Origin: Ascarosepion bandense
Taxonomy: Eukaryota; Mollusca; Cephalopoda; Sepiida; Sepiidae
Direction: 5' to 3'
Length of the DNA stretch: 64,000 nucleotides
Assembly (NCBI GenBank): GCA_037127315.1
Contig: JBBBDQ010001453.1
Location: 1 to 64,000, forward strand
Shown: positions 22,596 to 32,999 of the stretch, in pieces
How positions within the stretch are numbered: the stretch's first letter is position 1
How the letters are laid out: each line of letters opens with the position of its first letter
The notes under the pieces: generated by a model
Databases searched by the model: none
Told to the model about the DNA's origin: nothing
Seen by the model: the letters and a program-made list of their open reading frames with translations, nothing else
Program-made: the position numbers and the translations under genes

Positions 22596-23329
22596 AAATA
22601 CAGAGCAAACTGGAAACTGGGTGCTTGCATATATAAAAACTTAAAGGAAAGATATGCAGAAAACTATATTGCATTTTTATTAAATAAGTATTTTTTATTT
22701 TAATCATTAAATTCTTTTTAAAATAGTGAGAGTACTTTGTATGTTAAATAATAAAATTTTCATTTTCCCAAAATGTTAATAAAAATTTTTTGTACTAAGC
22801 TACACACTCTATTAAAACCAACTGTACTTTGTACTCCCTTACCTGCTTGTACGTCTCCCCAAAATATGGTTTTAATTGGTCAATATATGGCTATTTTAGA
22901 GGGTGTCACAGATGGATGGATAGACTAATGGAAGTCACAGAATTATATGGATTGAAAATATGCAAAATGATAATGATAGAAGAGCCTCTTGGACATGAAG
23001 TGGGTGACCTTCTTTCTATTGTTATTATGTAATAAATCAATCCCCTTAGAATTAAACATATTAATATTTGGAAAAATATATTTTAAAAAAAAGAGGGCAC
23101 ATACATAAACCTTCTACTCAGACTTGATAAAAGAATACATCAGTAAAATGGTATTAATATAAATTTTCCTGGATATAAAGAGAGGGATCTGTTTCTTGCT
23201 ATTATCGAATCATAAACTGATCCTATTAGAATTACTACATATTAATATAATTGAAAAAAAATATTTCAAGGGTTATGTGTGAAAATCAAATGATAATATT
23301 AAGGACTTAAAATAAACTCTCATATTTGA
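22596..23329. other. no gene seen; two diverged ~200-bp-spaced copies of an AT-rich block
   Basis: The text near 23000-23080 and that near 23190-23270 align loosely (AAATCAAT/ATAAACTGATCC, then a shared CATATTAATAT phrase), suggesting an old tandem pair. No coding signal is seen. Confidence 0.45.
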
Positions 23330-23645
23330 TGGTATCAGTCAGTCAGTTAAGTGCCATACGTGATACATGCTTGGGTGATCATGTCTTGAAAGAGACATGA
23401 CTGACTGGGCAGAAGATTATCCCACAGTAGGTTACCATTGCTTTCTGCGGTAGACTGGTTGCCGACCAAGGCTATAGAACCCAATCTGTCCTGCTATTTA
23501 ACCTATAACTGGAAGGAAGAGACGGATTAATACCTTTCTCAAGGGTATTTGCGTGTAAGTGAATACAATGGATTCAACTGGAATTCGAACTCGGCTCTCC
23601 AGTTTCTCGTTCCGAGCCGATATCCACTGTACCACAATGCAGGTA
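23330..23645 (-). mobile_element. SINE-A copy, full length
   Basis: This reverse-oriented SINE-A has the GTCAGTCAGTTAAGTGCC tail at the left and the tRNA-like head ending near 23642 (GCATTGTGGTACAGTGG in reverse). It is close to the inferred family consensus. Confidence 0.85.
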
Positions 23646-24209
23646 AACTAATATTTTGCATTTGTCATGATGAAGCCTATGAATATGATTAAGTTAAAAG
23701 CTGAACAAGATCTGTCCAAAAAAGTAACTGAATTGGGTGTGCTGTGTCAGTTCTGGGGTGAAAGAAGGATAAGCAGATTGTGTTATCATCCGACATGATA
23801 TCTTGGGAGTATATAAGTGTAATTTTAGCTTTATACAACCATTGCATTTTTTTTCATATGCTTTTGTGGCAGGAAAAATCATGTGCTCACAGTGCCTAAT
23901 GCATCTACCAATTCCCAGTCAAGAAGAACCTCATTGTACTGGAACAACCTCTCTATTCACCTGATCTTGCTCTGTGTGAATTTTTTCTTTTCCCCAAGCT
24001 AGAAGTGGATCATCAAGGGGATCCATTTTGAAGGCATGAAACCATTGTGAGGTGCATCCAAGGACAATCCTTCCAGCAGTGCATAGAAGCATGGAAGAGA
24101 AGGATGCAAAAGTGCATTAGACTCAAGGTGGGATTACTTTCAAGGGGAAACCATGTAGTTTGTTGTTTGGAATTGAAATAAATTGTTTACGACACTGTTG
24201 TAGAGTAAA

Positions 24210-24344
24210 TACTACACCCCCAGTGACTCAAGTGAACTAGTCTAGATGCTTAACTAAAGAACTTCAGTGAGTCTAAAAAACTTTGTTGGAGTTGGTCTTC
24301 GGAGTATTTCTTACTGATGTCATGGTGAGTGCCGAAGCAAGTTT
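24210..24344. repeat. dispersed repeat shared with 51793-51915
   Basis: The phrases GAACTAGTCTAGATGCTTAA and CAGTGAGTCT occur here and near 51.81 kb in the same order. The family is unknown. Confidence 0.6.
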
Positions 24345-24462
24345 AATATCATAACCAATAGAAAAAAAGGTGGGACCTAATTGCCAGTCTAGTAGCTTGA
24401 GTGAATTCATATACAGGGGGCACTAGAGAGCTAAGCTCATTAGAGCAGAAGCCATGAAAATA
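24345..24462 (-). pseudogene. LINE-A ORF2 C-terminal fragment
   Basis: In reverse it reads a YFHGFCSNELSSLVPP block followed by a TRLAIRSH block, as in the LINE-A copies at 38.2 and 59.8 kb. It is only about 40 codons long and is embedded between two mariner pieces. Confidence 0.8.
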
Positions 24463-24764
24463 TCTTGCTCTGTGTGACTTTTTCCTAATCCCCAAGCTCA
24501 AGTGGATCATCAAGGGGATCCATTTTGAAGGCATGAAACCATTGTGAGGTGCATCCAAGAACAATCCTTCCAGCAGTGCATAGAAGCATGGAAGAGAAGG
24601 ATGGAAAAGTGCATTAGACTCAAGGTGGGATTACTTTCAAGGGGAAACCATGTAGTTTGTTGTTTAAATTGAAATAAATTGTTTACAACACTAGTCTTGT
24701 TACTTTTCAGACAGATCTTGTATATGCATTGGTCATGATGAAGCCTATGAAAATGGTTAGTTTG

Positions 24765-25156
24765 TGTTGTATCCTGGGAGGGGATAAACAGAGAAAGAAT
24801 AGTGCAAGAAATAACTCTTAACACTGAGTATATATAAATAGAGATTTATTATACCTCAGTACAATAAACCAAATACAAGTACACCAGCGAACAGTTAACA
24901 CGAGTAACAATTAAGAAGGCAATGTCTCTGTATAGGATATATGTGTCCATCTTGAGAAGAAAGCTTCTGTCTAGTGACGTCTAACTCTCGGCTAAGGCCG
25001 ATGGCTCTCAATCACACTTGTGTAATAACGAATAATCTTGTATAGTCACGAACACATTCGATCACTCTCAAGCACTCTGTAGTTTGTACCCGTCTAGGTC
25101 TTTTATAACCCAGGCCATACCCATTCCTGGGTAGGACAGGATATTTCACTTCAACA
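24765..25156 (-). mobile_element. solo LTR, 392 bp, target duplication GTTTG
   Basis: It has TGTTGTATCC...CACTTCAACA ends and is flanked by GTTTG on both sides (24760-24764 and 25157-25161). In reverse it carries a TATA-like GGTTATAAAAG and, further on, an AATAAA-type signal, which suggests transcription on the minus strand. A TCGGC/GCCGA hairpin is present. No internal genes remain. Confidence 0.85.
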
Positions 25157-25161
25157 GTTTG

Positions 25162-25525
25162 GAAGATGTGTGTATCATGAATGCAAAATTTTAGAAATGT
25201 GAATTTGACTTCCAAGATAAAACATAACCACAATTGCCTTGAACAATGGAAATAATTGACAGGTACCTCCAGCCATAGGTAACATCAAGCAGTTTGAAAG
25301 GTGATAGCCTGGCAAGGATGTGGTTGACAGATACATCCAGCCATAGATAAAAGTCAACAAAGAACAAGGTTGGTTAACAGATATATCTGGCCATACATGA
25401 TGTCAACAAATTGCAATGAAGAAAAAAAACCAGCTTAAAAAGCAATGGACCACTGGGTATGATTGACAGATACATCCAGATGAAGATAAAGTCAACAAAG
25501 ACCATATAAAGTCTCAAAGAGATTG
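25162..25525. repeat. degenerate tandem repeat between two solo LTRs
   Basis: A motif like TTGACAGATACATCCAGCC followed by GTCAACAAAG recurs about four times (near 25255, 25325, 25377 and 25470), with uneven spacing of roughly 50-95 bases. Confidence 0.7.
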
Positions 25526-25530
25526 GTTAA

Positions 25531-25822
25531 TGTTATGTCGTGAGTAAGAATAAATAACTCAACAACAGGAATGGGTTAATTGTTGTATTCCGTGAAAATA
25601 GTATTTACAAAAGTTATTAGTATCCAATACAAGAATAAAGGTTAATTGTCTCAACCGTCGTAAGACGTAGTATGAGCAATGGGTACTTCCGGGTCATCAC
25701 CGGAAGTCTAGGACTGACTTGTCGATCGGCTGCTCGGCACACTCTGTCATGTAGATGCCACCATTACTTTACATAGTAATGGAATAGTCCATTATAGCCG
25801 AATAGGCGCGGGCGTCCCAACA
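25531..25822 (-). mobile_element. solo LTR, 292 bp, target duplication GTTAA
   Basis: It has TGTTATGTCG...GTCCCAACA ends and is flanked by GTTAA (25526-25530 and 25823-25827). Two perfect 8-bp hairpins lie inside: ACTTCCGG with CCGGAAGT, and CCATTACT with AGTAATGG. The orientation is inferred weakly. There is no internal coding region. Confidence 0.85.
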
Positions 25823-25959
25823 GTTAATGACTCCCGACAGCTATTACATATAGGCGATTTTTCTCTGGCTGCCTTCTTGTTCCACACAAGTGTCACCAAT
25901 GAAGAATAAAAATATAAGATTATATTTTTATATATTCTATATATATTTATTCTATATCA

Positions 25960-26876
25960 ATTTACCAAATCTTAATTTATAGATATTTTTATTTTATTTT
26001 TCAGAAACCAATTAATAGAATATCTTCTTCTGGTATGAATTGCTGCCCAGCCTGTCAGCTACTTACTACTTTGATAGTGCCAGGCTAATTTACATGGGAT
26101 ACTAAACCCTTCCTGAACTGAAACAGTCGTACACCCTTGTTCTTCCTGTCACTCCTTCTCATATCTTCTTCTAGTATGTTCAACATAATTTGAATGCTTC
26201 TAATCTGCTTATTTTAACAAACCTTAATTTATAAAAATTTTTTGGCTTTTCTTTATTTTGTCTGAAATTGATTAATTAATAGAATATGATCTAATGATAT
26301 GCTAACTATAATTTGAATCTAATTTGTTTATTTTACCAAATTTTAATGAACAGAGAGTTTTATGGTTATTCTTTATTTTATCTGAAACTGAATTATTAAT
26401 AGGATATGTTCTAATGATATGGGCATAATTAAAATCTGTCTAATTTGTTCATTTTACCAAATTTTAATGTATATTGGTTTTCATATTTTTTTCTGTCTGA
26501 AACTGATTAAAAGAATATGTTCACAATAATTCGAATCTGTCTAATTTGTTAATTTTACCAAATCTTAACTGATGTGGACCGGTAATGGGACCATGAAATG
26601 ATAACTCGAAACACGGTGGTAAGGTTAACAAGATATATAAAGACAAAAATAGAGACAAGAGAAAAGAGTAAATATAAGCTTGGCTTACTAGTGACTGATA
26701 GACCGACAGACTGTGCTGAGCTGGACTGAAGCCATGAGAGTGATTAACTCTCAGTTAATATACTGGTAAGAAGAGTCCATAGTTAAGTGGGTAATGCCCC
26801 ACAACATTAACGTATAGAGATTTTTATTGTTTTTTTTTATTTTGTCAGAAATTGATTAATGAATAGAATATGTTCT
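25960..26876. repeat. ~118-bp tandem array, left part
   Basis: Units with AATTTGTTTATTTTACCAAA, then CTTTATTTTGTCTGAAA and ATTAATAGAATATG recur at about 26275, 26393 and 26507 (spacing 118 and 114). Earlier units at 26.0-26.2 kb are diverged. A 5'-GCTGCCCAGCCTGTCAGC block at 26042 is shared with the Gypsy LTR at 30.1 kb. The array resumes at 30166. Confidence 0.8.
26570..26806 (-). mobile_element. solo LTR, 237 bp, target duplication TTAAC
   Basis: It has TGATGTGG...CCCCACAACA ends and is flanked by TTAAC (26565-26569 and 26807-26811). It interrupts a unit of the 118-bp array. A GAGAGT/ACTCTC hairpin is inside. Strand is a guess from the TGTTGTGGGG start in reverse. Confidence 0.85.
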
Positions 26877-27039
26877 TATTGAGTCTCGTATATTTCTGTG
26901 TTAAGGAAATTAACAAATTTTAATGAGACTGGTTTATAAACAACTGACAATTTGAAATGAATTGTTTGAACATTATTTTTATCAATACTCGTATTTAAGT
27001 AGATATTCTGTTTTTAATGAAACAGTATCATATATTTAT

Positions 27040-27190
27040 ATCTACTGGCCTGATTATTTATGATAAATTTTTATTACGAAAATGTGTGCCATTCGGCAGG
27101 ATTCAAACCTGTGACCCCTATCTGCATAGGGGAAGTTACCATTTGATCTGGAAACATCTTACACCACTGAACCATGAATGACCTCCAGTC
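27040..27190 (-). mobile_element. SINE-C copy inside the Gypsy remnant
   Basis: In reverse it carries a B-box-like GGTTTGAATCCTGCCG and ends near CAGGCCAGTAGATATAAAT, as do the copies at 45.8 and 55.8 kb. It is flanked by a direct repeat of about 58 bases (GAAATTAACA...TTTGAAATGA at 26912 and 27298), too long for an ordinary insertion duplication. Confidence 0.65.
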
Positions 27191-27310
27191 TAAACGAAGT
27201 TTTAATCAAACCTATATAACACCATTTTCGATTCATCACAACAACCATATGTGCTCTGAAATGTGTCATAATGGCAACAAATGTAAACATGTTACAGAAA
27301 TTAACAGATT

Positions 27311-27690
27311 TTAACAAAACTTGGTTATAAACAACCAACAATTTGAAATGATTTTTATAGCCCAATACACTATCCTTGAAGATATAACCTTTGGAAATTC
27401 TTTCCTGAGGTTGGAAATAAATTGCAATGGCTTGTGGTCTGACTTCAACAAAAGTTTTTTACCTAACAAGAAATTCCATGCCTTCTCCATGCACCATATG
27501 ATCATTAACGCTTCCTTTCTCAATATTTAAATAGTTAATTTCTGCCAATGTTAACCTCCTTGACAAATCCATAATTGGATTATCCTCTTGCAATAAAATG
27601 GCAATAATCACTTTTTCACTTGCACCAATGATTATGGTCATTTCCTTTTTAGGATTGAATGTTTTTATTATTCGTTTACTCCTCATGTTT
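27311..27690 (-). pseudogene. Gypsy RNase H domain remnant
   Basis: In reverse, two overlapping frames give FNPKKEMTIIIGASEKVI, LSRRLTLAEINY and LLLKSDHKPLQFI. These correspond to the start, middle and the DHKPL motif of Gypsy RNase H. A frameshift lies near the middle. The usual first aspartate (TDAS) is G here, a loss of a catalytic residue. Confidence 0.85.
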
Positions 27691-27783
27691 GTCGTTAGTG
27701 CATCAAAAGCACTATTTTGCCTTTGTGTCCACTCAAACTCGCTGCTCTTCTTGCGTAACTCTGCAAATGGCTCAATTATTTCG

Positions 27784-28018
27784 CTGTACCTTGGAATATA
27801 TGGCTTGCAGCCATATATTCCAAGGTACAGGTATTAATCCGTCTCTTCCTTCCAGTTATGGATTAAATAACAGGACAGATTGGGTTCTATATCCTTGGCT
27901 GGCAACCAGTCTACCGCAGAAAGCAATAGCAACCTATAATCTTCTGCCCAGTCAGTCATGTCTCTTTCGAGACATGATCGCCCAAAGCGTGTATCACGTA
28001 TGGCACTTAACTGACTGA
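27784..28018 (+). mobile_element. SINE-A, 5'-truncated, with palindromic 5' junction
   Basis: It spans from GGTATTAATCC through the CTGACTGAC tail of SINE-A, lacking the tRNA head. Its target CCTTGGAATATA is present on the left (27789-27800), again on the right (28019), and a third time inverted at 27811-27825. This makes a perfect 22-base-arm palindrome at 27784-27830. It splits the Gypsy reverse transcriptase. Confidence 0.85.
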
Positions 28019-28920
28019 CCTTGGAATATACTTGCTGTAAAAGTTTATTAACTCCAAAAAGGTCTCTAATTCTTTCTTATTCATTGGGGTTACTATATCT
28101 GTAATCTTCTTTGTGAACTTCTCATCAGATGCTGTGCTTTTTTCCAATATCTGATTGTCCAAATATGACAAATTCTTACAATCAAAAATGCATTTGTCTC
28201 TTTTCACTGTTAATCCTGCCATTTTTTATCTTATTAACATTTGTTGAATTTTATGCTTTAATTCAATCTTGGTTTTTGCTCTTACCCCTATGTCGTCCTG
28301 GTATATAACTATGTTACTTATTTTTCCTAATAACACTCCTTCAATGGCTTTCTGAAAAATGTAACTGAAGGTCTTAATTCTAAACACTAGACAAGTCCTT
28401 TTTAGCAGACCTATAGGGGTGTTAATTGTGGCAACTTCTGCAAACTTCTCATCAATCTCAATTTGATTGTATGCAGAATTAAGATCAATTTTGGCAAAGT
28501 ATTCCATATTTGCTAGCTCATGGCTCACAATTTTAATATTCAGCAACAGAAAAACATCTGAGCATATTTGGTGATTCCCTCGTTCCTTTAATCACCATAA
28601 AATCCTTCAGACTCCATCAGGTTTTTTTATCGCAACAATAGGTGACACCCAGTTTGTTCTACCTTTAATCATGTTTTTTGCTGTATCCACCTTTACTACG
28701 CCGATTCATAACAATCCATGATCCATATGGCATACTACTACCACAATTGGAATTACTTCAAATGACATACCAGTTTCAAAGGTGACCCGAAAGAAACCCA
28801 TTGTCTTTATGGTTAATCCATCAAACTGCTTTAATTTCACATAGCATTTTTTTCTTAGTTTGGGTCATCCCAACTTAATCCAAAAATTCTTTGGTATTAA
28901 AGTTATCTTGATACCAGTAT
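28019..28920 (-). pseudogene. Gypsy reverse transcriptase remnant
   Basis: In reverse, the order is an INxV/NWVSPIVAIKKPDGV block near 28650, EYFAKIDLNSAYNQIEID near 28480, the catalytic box YQDDI near 28300 (family form Y-x-D-D), and a LETFLELINFYSKYIP block near 28050. Between 28560 and 28920 the linker to protease is readable with stops. The catalytic aspartates are kept, but stops and frameshifts destroy the frame. Confidence 0.85.
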
Positions 28921-29140
28921 TTTTTTTTTTAATCACATCACCCCAAGCAAGGCGGTAAGGCCACTGGTGTGCAGGGGGCTACATAAGAGTGAATAGATTG
29001 GAAAAGAGAAAGCCGGAAACCACGTCCTAAGCAGGGAACAAGGGATGAGCCTCTACACCTGTTCAATAGAAGTGGGTGGAGTGTGAACCGGGCGATAGTT
29101 TAGTCTATTTACTCCAATTGTTTAGTCTATCTACTCCAAT
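28921..29140 (-). mobile_element. LINE-A-tailed interspersed repeat inside protease region
   Basis: It is the reverse of the repeat at 19425-19645 over its whole length. A short GTTTAGTCTAT block is repeated at its right edge (29098 and 29121). It sits next to the protease active-site coding of the Gypsy element. Confidence 0.7.
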
Positions 29141-30002
29141 TTTCACCTGCATATTAAATACATGACCATTTATTCTTATGTTCGCTCGACATTTCTTTTG
29201 CGGATTTACTGCAAATATTCTGGCTTCTTCAGAAGAGGAGAAGGAGGACATTTTCACTGTTTGCATTTTCTCTACTTGCTTCTCATACCTACATACACTC
29301 TGAAAATGATTCTTTCTTCCAAAATTCGAACATAGTTTTCCTAGCGCCAGACATTCGTATTTATTCCTTCTTCCATAATATTGGCATTTCATTCTGAATT
29401 TAGATGCATTCATCCTGTCTGCTTTGAACTCTTTTTTTGGTTGATTGAATTCTCTGATAAACTTTAACTGTTCTAAAATTCTACACGTGTTTCCAAATTC
29501 ATTTGGATGCTTTGCATGCATGCCAACATTTTTTGCTTATGACTTTGGTCTTGTAATCTCTCAGTCATCCTTAGAAGAATCAATTCATCTTCCATGGACA
29601 TTTCTTGTGTTCCTAACTTTTCAAAATTACAATACTTAGCTCACTTCTTAAGCTTATGCAAGTATTGCATCACAGATTCCTCTGGCCAATGCCTTGCTTC
29701 CAGAAAGTTGGTCCTTTTGGCAATAACCAATTTTTCTTTAGTCTAATGTTCTTTTTAATGACTCTGACAATTTTCTTGATAGTCATTTGTTCCGACTCCT
29801 TTGGGTAAGACTCTTTAGGAATTCTCATTAAAGCCTCACATTCCACAGTAGCTAAATACAAATCCGTTATCTGATTCTCTCCTCCTTCCATCCTTGAGTC
29901 CTTCAATTTTTTAACTCTTGACAATGCTGCAAAAGCTCTCATTTACACTTCAACATGCTCTGGATCATCCAACGAACCCAAAGATCCTATCAGTGAAGCC
30001 AT
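29141..30002 (-). pseudogene. Gypsy gag / protease remnant
   Basis: A first ATG at 30002 lies 3 bases from the LTR end and opens 19 codons before a stop; a further 90-codon frame follows. Near 29380-29270 two zinc-knuckle blocks are visible (CQYYGRRNKYEC and CSNFGRKNHFQSVC). In both, the second cysteine of C-x2-C is replaced (Y and F). After this comes a protease start, INGHVFNMQVKIG, and beyond the inserted repeat the active site reads NTG in place of DTG. The frames are broken. Confidence 0.75.
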
Positions 30003-30005
30003 TTT

Positions 30006-30165
30006 TGAGTCTCGTATATCTGTGTGTAGTGATAGTCATGATATATCTCTGTGTGTAGCAATAGATGTGACATAGCTCTCCTCGTCAAGTGTGATGGATT
30101 GCTGCCCAGCCTGTCAGCTACTTATTACTGAAATAAGGCCGGGCTAATTTGCATATGATACTACA
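30006..30165 (-). repeat. Gypsy element 5' LTR (short)
   Basis: In reverse it starts TGTAGTATCATATGC and ends ACGAGACTCA. The sequence TGAGTCTCGTATAT reappears at 26880, the other end of the element. No obvious tRNA primer-binding site lies between it and the gag ATG. Confidence 0.6.
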
Positions 30166-30545
30166 GTTCTAATGAGATGTTTACTATATTTTGAATTTGT
30201 CTAATTCATTTATTTTATCAATTCTTAATTTATAAAAACTTTTATAATTTTTCTTATTTAGTCTGAAAATGATTAATGAATAGAATATATTCCAATGATA
30301 TACCCCCTATAATTTTAATTTATCTAATTTGTTCATTTTGCCAAACTTTATAGAAATTTTTAAATTTTTTCTTTATTTTTCTGAAAATGATTAATAAAAT
30401 ATCTAATAATATGCTCACTATAATTTGAATCTGTCAGATTTGTTCATTTTACTAAATCTTTTTATGGTTTTATTGTTTTCCTTTATTTACTCTGAAAAGG
30501 ATTAAGAGACTATGTTCTAATGATATGTTCACTATAATTTTAATT
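30166..30545. repeat. ~118-bp tandem array, right part
   Basis: It continues the units of 25960-26876, with GATTAATGAATAGAATATAT near 30270 and similar blocks near 30389 and 30491. The LINE-B fragment cuts the last unit. Confidence 0.8.
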
Positions 30546-30815
30546 TGTCTCCTTCAAGAAAACTGAATGCATGGTCATCAGTAAAAAAGGGCAGCCCAAT
30601 ATGACAAATACAGGTCGGGGATACTAGAATCAAGCAGGCACAAAAATTTAAATACCTGGGAAGTGTTATAACAGAAGACGGAAAATGCAACACAGAGATC
30701 CAAAGGCAAATTGGCATTGCGAAGGAAGCATTCCAGAAGTTAAGTAAAGTATTAAGAAACAGGACAATTTCACTAGAAACAAAGAAGAGAGTACAGATAG
30801 CAATGCACACCCCTA
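30546..30815 (+). pseudogene. LINE-B reverse-transcriptase fragment
   Basis: Its reading KFKYLGSVITEDGKCNTEIQ, then KEAFQKLSKVLRNRTISLET matches the thumb region of the LINE-B copy at 62.9-63.2 kb. A frameshift occurs near 30600. It is about 85 codons, truncated on both sides. Confidence 0.85.
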
Positions 30816-31029
30816 TTTTTTATAATTTTAAATCTTAATATCTGCCAACATATTGGAGATGTGAGATTTTGTTGCTGGCATCCTTCATGTAGTAAATTTA
30901 AAATAGTTTTTAGTGACACTTGCTTGAGAAACCTATCTTCCTGAAAAATGGTTTTAAAACAAAGTTTTTATAAATTTCATTCAACTGTGGCACTGGCTAC
31001 TCGGTCAATGAATGGCAAATGTTTTCTAG
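30816..31029. other. no gene seen
   Basis: Unassigned AT-rich sequence. Confidence 0.4.
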
Positions 31030-31235
31030 TAAGGAAATGGATAATTGATTTTCTAAGCGCCGCTTAGATGATGAACAAGGCCAAAAGTATGGGGTACATT
31101 GTGAGGATCAAACTCACCTAATAAGGAAATGGATAATTGATTTTCTAAGCACCACTTAGATGATGAACAAGGCCAAAAGTATGGGGTACCTTGTGAGGAT
31201 CGAACTCACCTAATAAGGAAATGGATAATATTACT
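31030..31235. repeat. 92-bp tandem repeat, 2.2 copies
   Basis: TAAGGAAATGGATAAT starts at 31030, 31122 and 31214. Each unit ends with GTGAGGATC(A/G)AACTCAC, an inverted tRNA T-arm-like hairpin. Confidence 0.9.
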
Positions 31236-32930
31236 ATTATCATATTACAAATGCTTATGTTGAGATAGGAAGTCAAAAAGGGAAAATATATCTCCAGCAG
31301 TTTTCTCAGTAACAACTACTGAAGAATTATATAATCATAAATATTTTTAAATGTTTACTTTTAAATGTTGATTTGTTTAAAGCTGACCATCAACGTTTGA
31401 AACTTGTATTTTACAAAGTCAAAAATATCATTTTCGTCTTTCTAAAATTAATTATAGAGTCAGGATATTATTTATTTATTTGGGACGTTTACATAATTTG
31501 GTCACTTAGGAGTTATCTCCCTTGCATCTTGTTCTCTCTTACAACGAATTGATTTCAATCTTCCAGTTAAACTCGCAACCATTTATAAAAGCTGAAGTCC
31601 GACTTAGTAAGGCTTAAAAAATAATTTATGTGCTTCTAGGAAATGTATTTATAATTTAACGAAAACGTTAAGAAACTCTCACCATGATTCTCATAAAAGT
31701 CGTAGAAATTAGTTGGACATTTTACTTTTAGTTTATTGCTTGCATTCGTCGTAACAAATTTCGGCAGTAAAATTTTTTTTTAGTCTTGAAGTGAAAAATG
31801 TAACCCAATTTCGTACGATTATTATTATATTTTTTTAATCAAGGCCAGGAAAATGAAAAAAAGTCTTCAAAACTAACCCAATTCAACAAACAAAATCAAT
31901 AAATTGAGAATACGACCCGTTAAAGATTATAATACAGGTGGTAAATGCCAACAACCGTTTTTTTTTATTTAAATTTTTTAAAAATCATTATGAGCAGACT
32001 GCATATTGATTGTAGGTCTCCTAGAAGACTGCGAAATTCTGCTTCTGGACACATGCTCAACCTAATTTTAAAAAGATGTCTTTTCAGCATTAAATACGCG
32101 AATAAGTTTATTTGTGAGGTAATCAAGAAGGAAATAAATTGTTCGTTTCATACGTACGAATTGTAAGTCGTCAGAAAATCCATTTTCTTTTTCAATAGAT
32201 TTTTTTTGTTAAACTATTTCTCAATTATTTATGAAATCACCACGAATAGATTTTCAGTAGTTTCCACATAGCATAATGAATAGTTGAATTTAAAATATTA
32301 GAAGCATATTAATTACTTAAAGTAAAAATTAAAAACATATTTTATTAAAAATATATTAATTCCTTTACTAGATTTGGGATCATGAAACAAAAATATTCAC
32401 TGAAAAATTATTTTAAAAATGATTTTCCTTTATTATTTTATTAAAAAGGAATAGTCTTATTGCAAGCATCTAAAATGGCAGCAAATATAGATAAACAAGC
32501 CTGCAATAAGATGTTGTGTAAAAAAGACAAATTTTTCCCTTGACACCACTATTATTTTAACTACCTTCACTCTTCAGCAATATTGTATTAAAGAAGGATA
32601 GTTAGAATTGGAATAAAACCTAAACATATGAAAAATTTCTTTTTGTTCTTGAGAATTGACAACAAAAATATTAAACCAAAAAAAGAAAATACTATTACCT
32701 CTGTCTCCCTTCAGAGGTGAAATTTGTTTTCCTATGAGTTTTATGTTTTGAACAAATCTGACCTTCAAAAACGTTGCTTATTGTTTGTGTTTTAGTTGCT
32801 CCCCACACTGAGAATTCTCAGGCGAGGGAAATTACAGGTTCATGGTCGTGTTCTGAGCCTGATTTGGTTGTTTGGTAGTATTAAACAAGTGAGTATCTTA
32901 GTAAACTGCTGTATTCTTTTTTTATTTACA
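31236..32930. other. no assignable gene; the least repetitive stretch here
   Basis: I see no known repeat. A 73-codon frame at 31945-32166 is followed in frame by a donor-like GAGGTAATC (near 32115), and a 64-codon antisense frame lies at 32574-32768. Neither resembles a known family. If the window has host exons, this is one place to test. Confidence 0.35.
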
Positions 32931-32999
32931 GTAAGGTTGGGAACTACTCAGAGTAGTGGGTTACATTAAGAGGCAATTTATATGGATAGGAGGGGAAGA

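Larger units (their letters stand above)
23657..24763 (+). pseudogene. mariner-like transposase remnant, duplicated and interrupted
   Basis: Inverted ends occur at 23704-23728 (AACAAGATCTGTCC...) and 24699-24720. Between them, the carboxyl half of a mariner-type transposase appears twice: at about 23900-24200 (LYSPDLALCEFFLFPKLE, then a QGQSFQQCIEAWKRR block) and again at about 24465-24690. The flanking phrase CATGATGAAGCCTATGAA lies outside both ends in direct orientation. A LINE-A fragment and another repeat sit between the two halves. Stops and deletions make it inactive. Confidence 0.8.
26877..30165 (-). mobile_element. decayed Gypsy-type LTR retrotransposon, 3.3 kb
   Basis: It is flanked by GTTCT on both sides (26872-26876 and 30166-30170), and removing it rejoins a unit of the 118-bp array. 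On the minus strand the order is short LTR, gag with zinc knuckles, protease, reverse transcriptase, RNase H, then a broken LTR. An integrase, normally next, is not found. Inserted into it are SINE-A (27784-28018), SINE-C (about 27040-27190) and a LINE-A-tailed repeat (28921-29140). All frames are broken. The Gypsy assignment rests on domain order and the RNase H wording. Confidence 0.85.

Noticed and set aside
31081..31220. tRNA-like T-arm (GTGAG...CTCAC) in the 92-bp repeat
   Set aside because: No matching acceptor stem, D arm or anticodon arm could be placed around it; only a hairpin.
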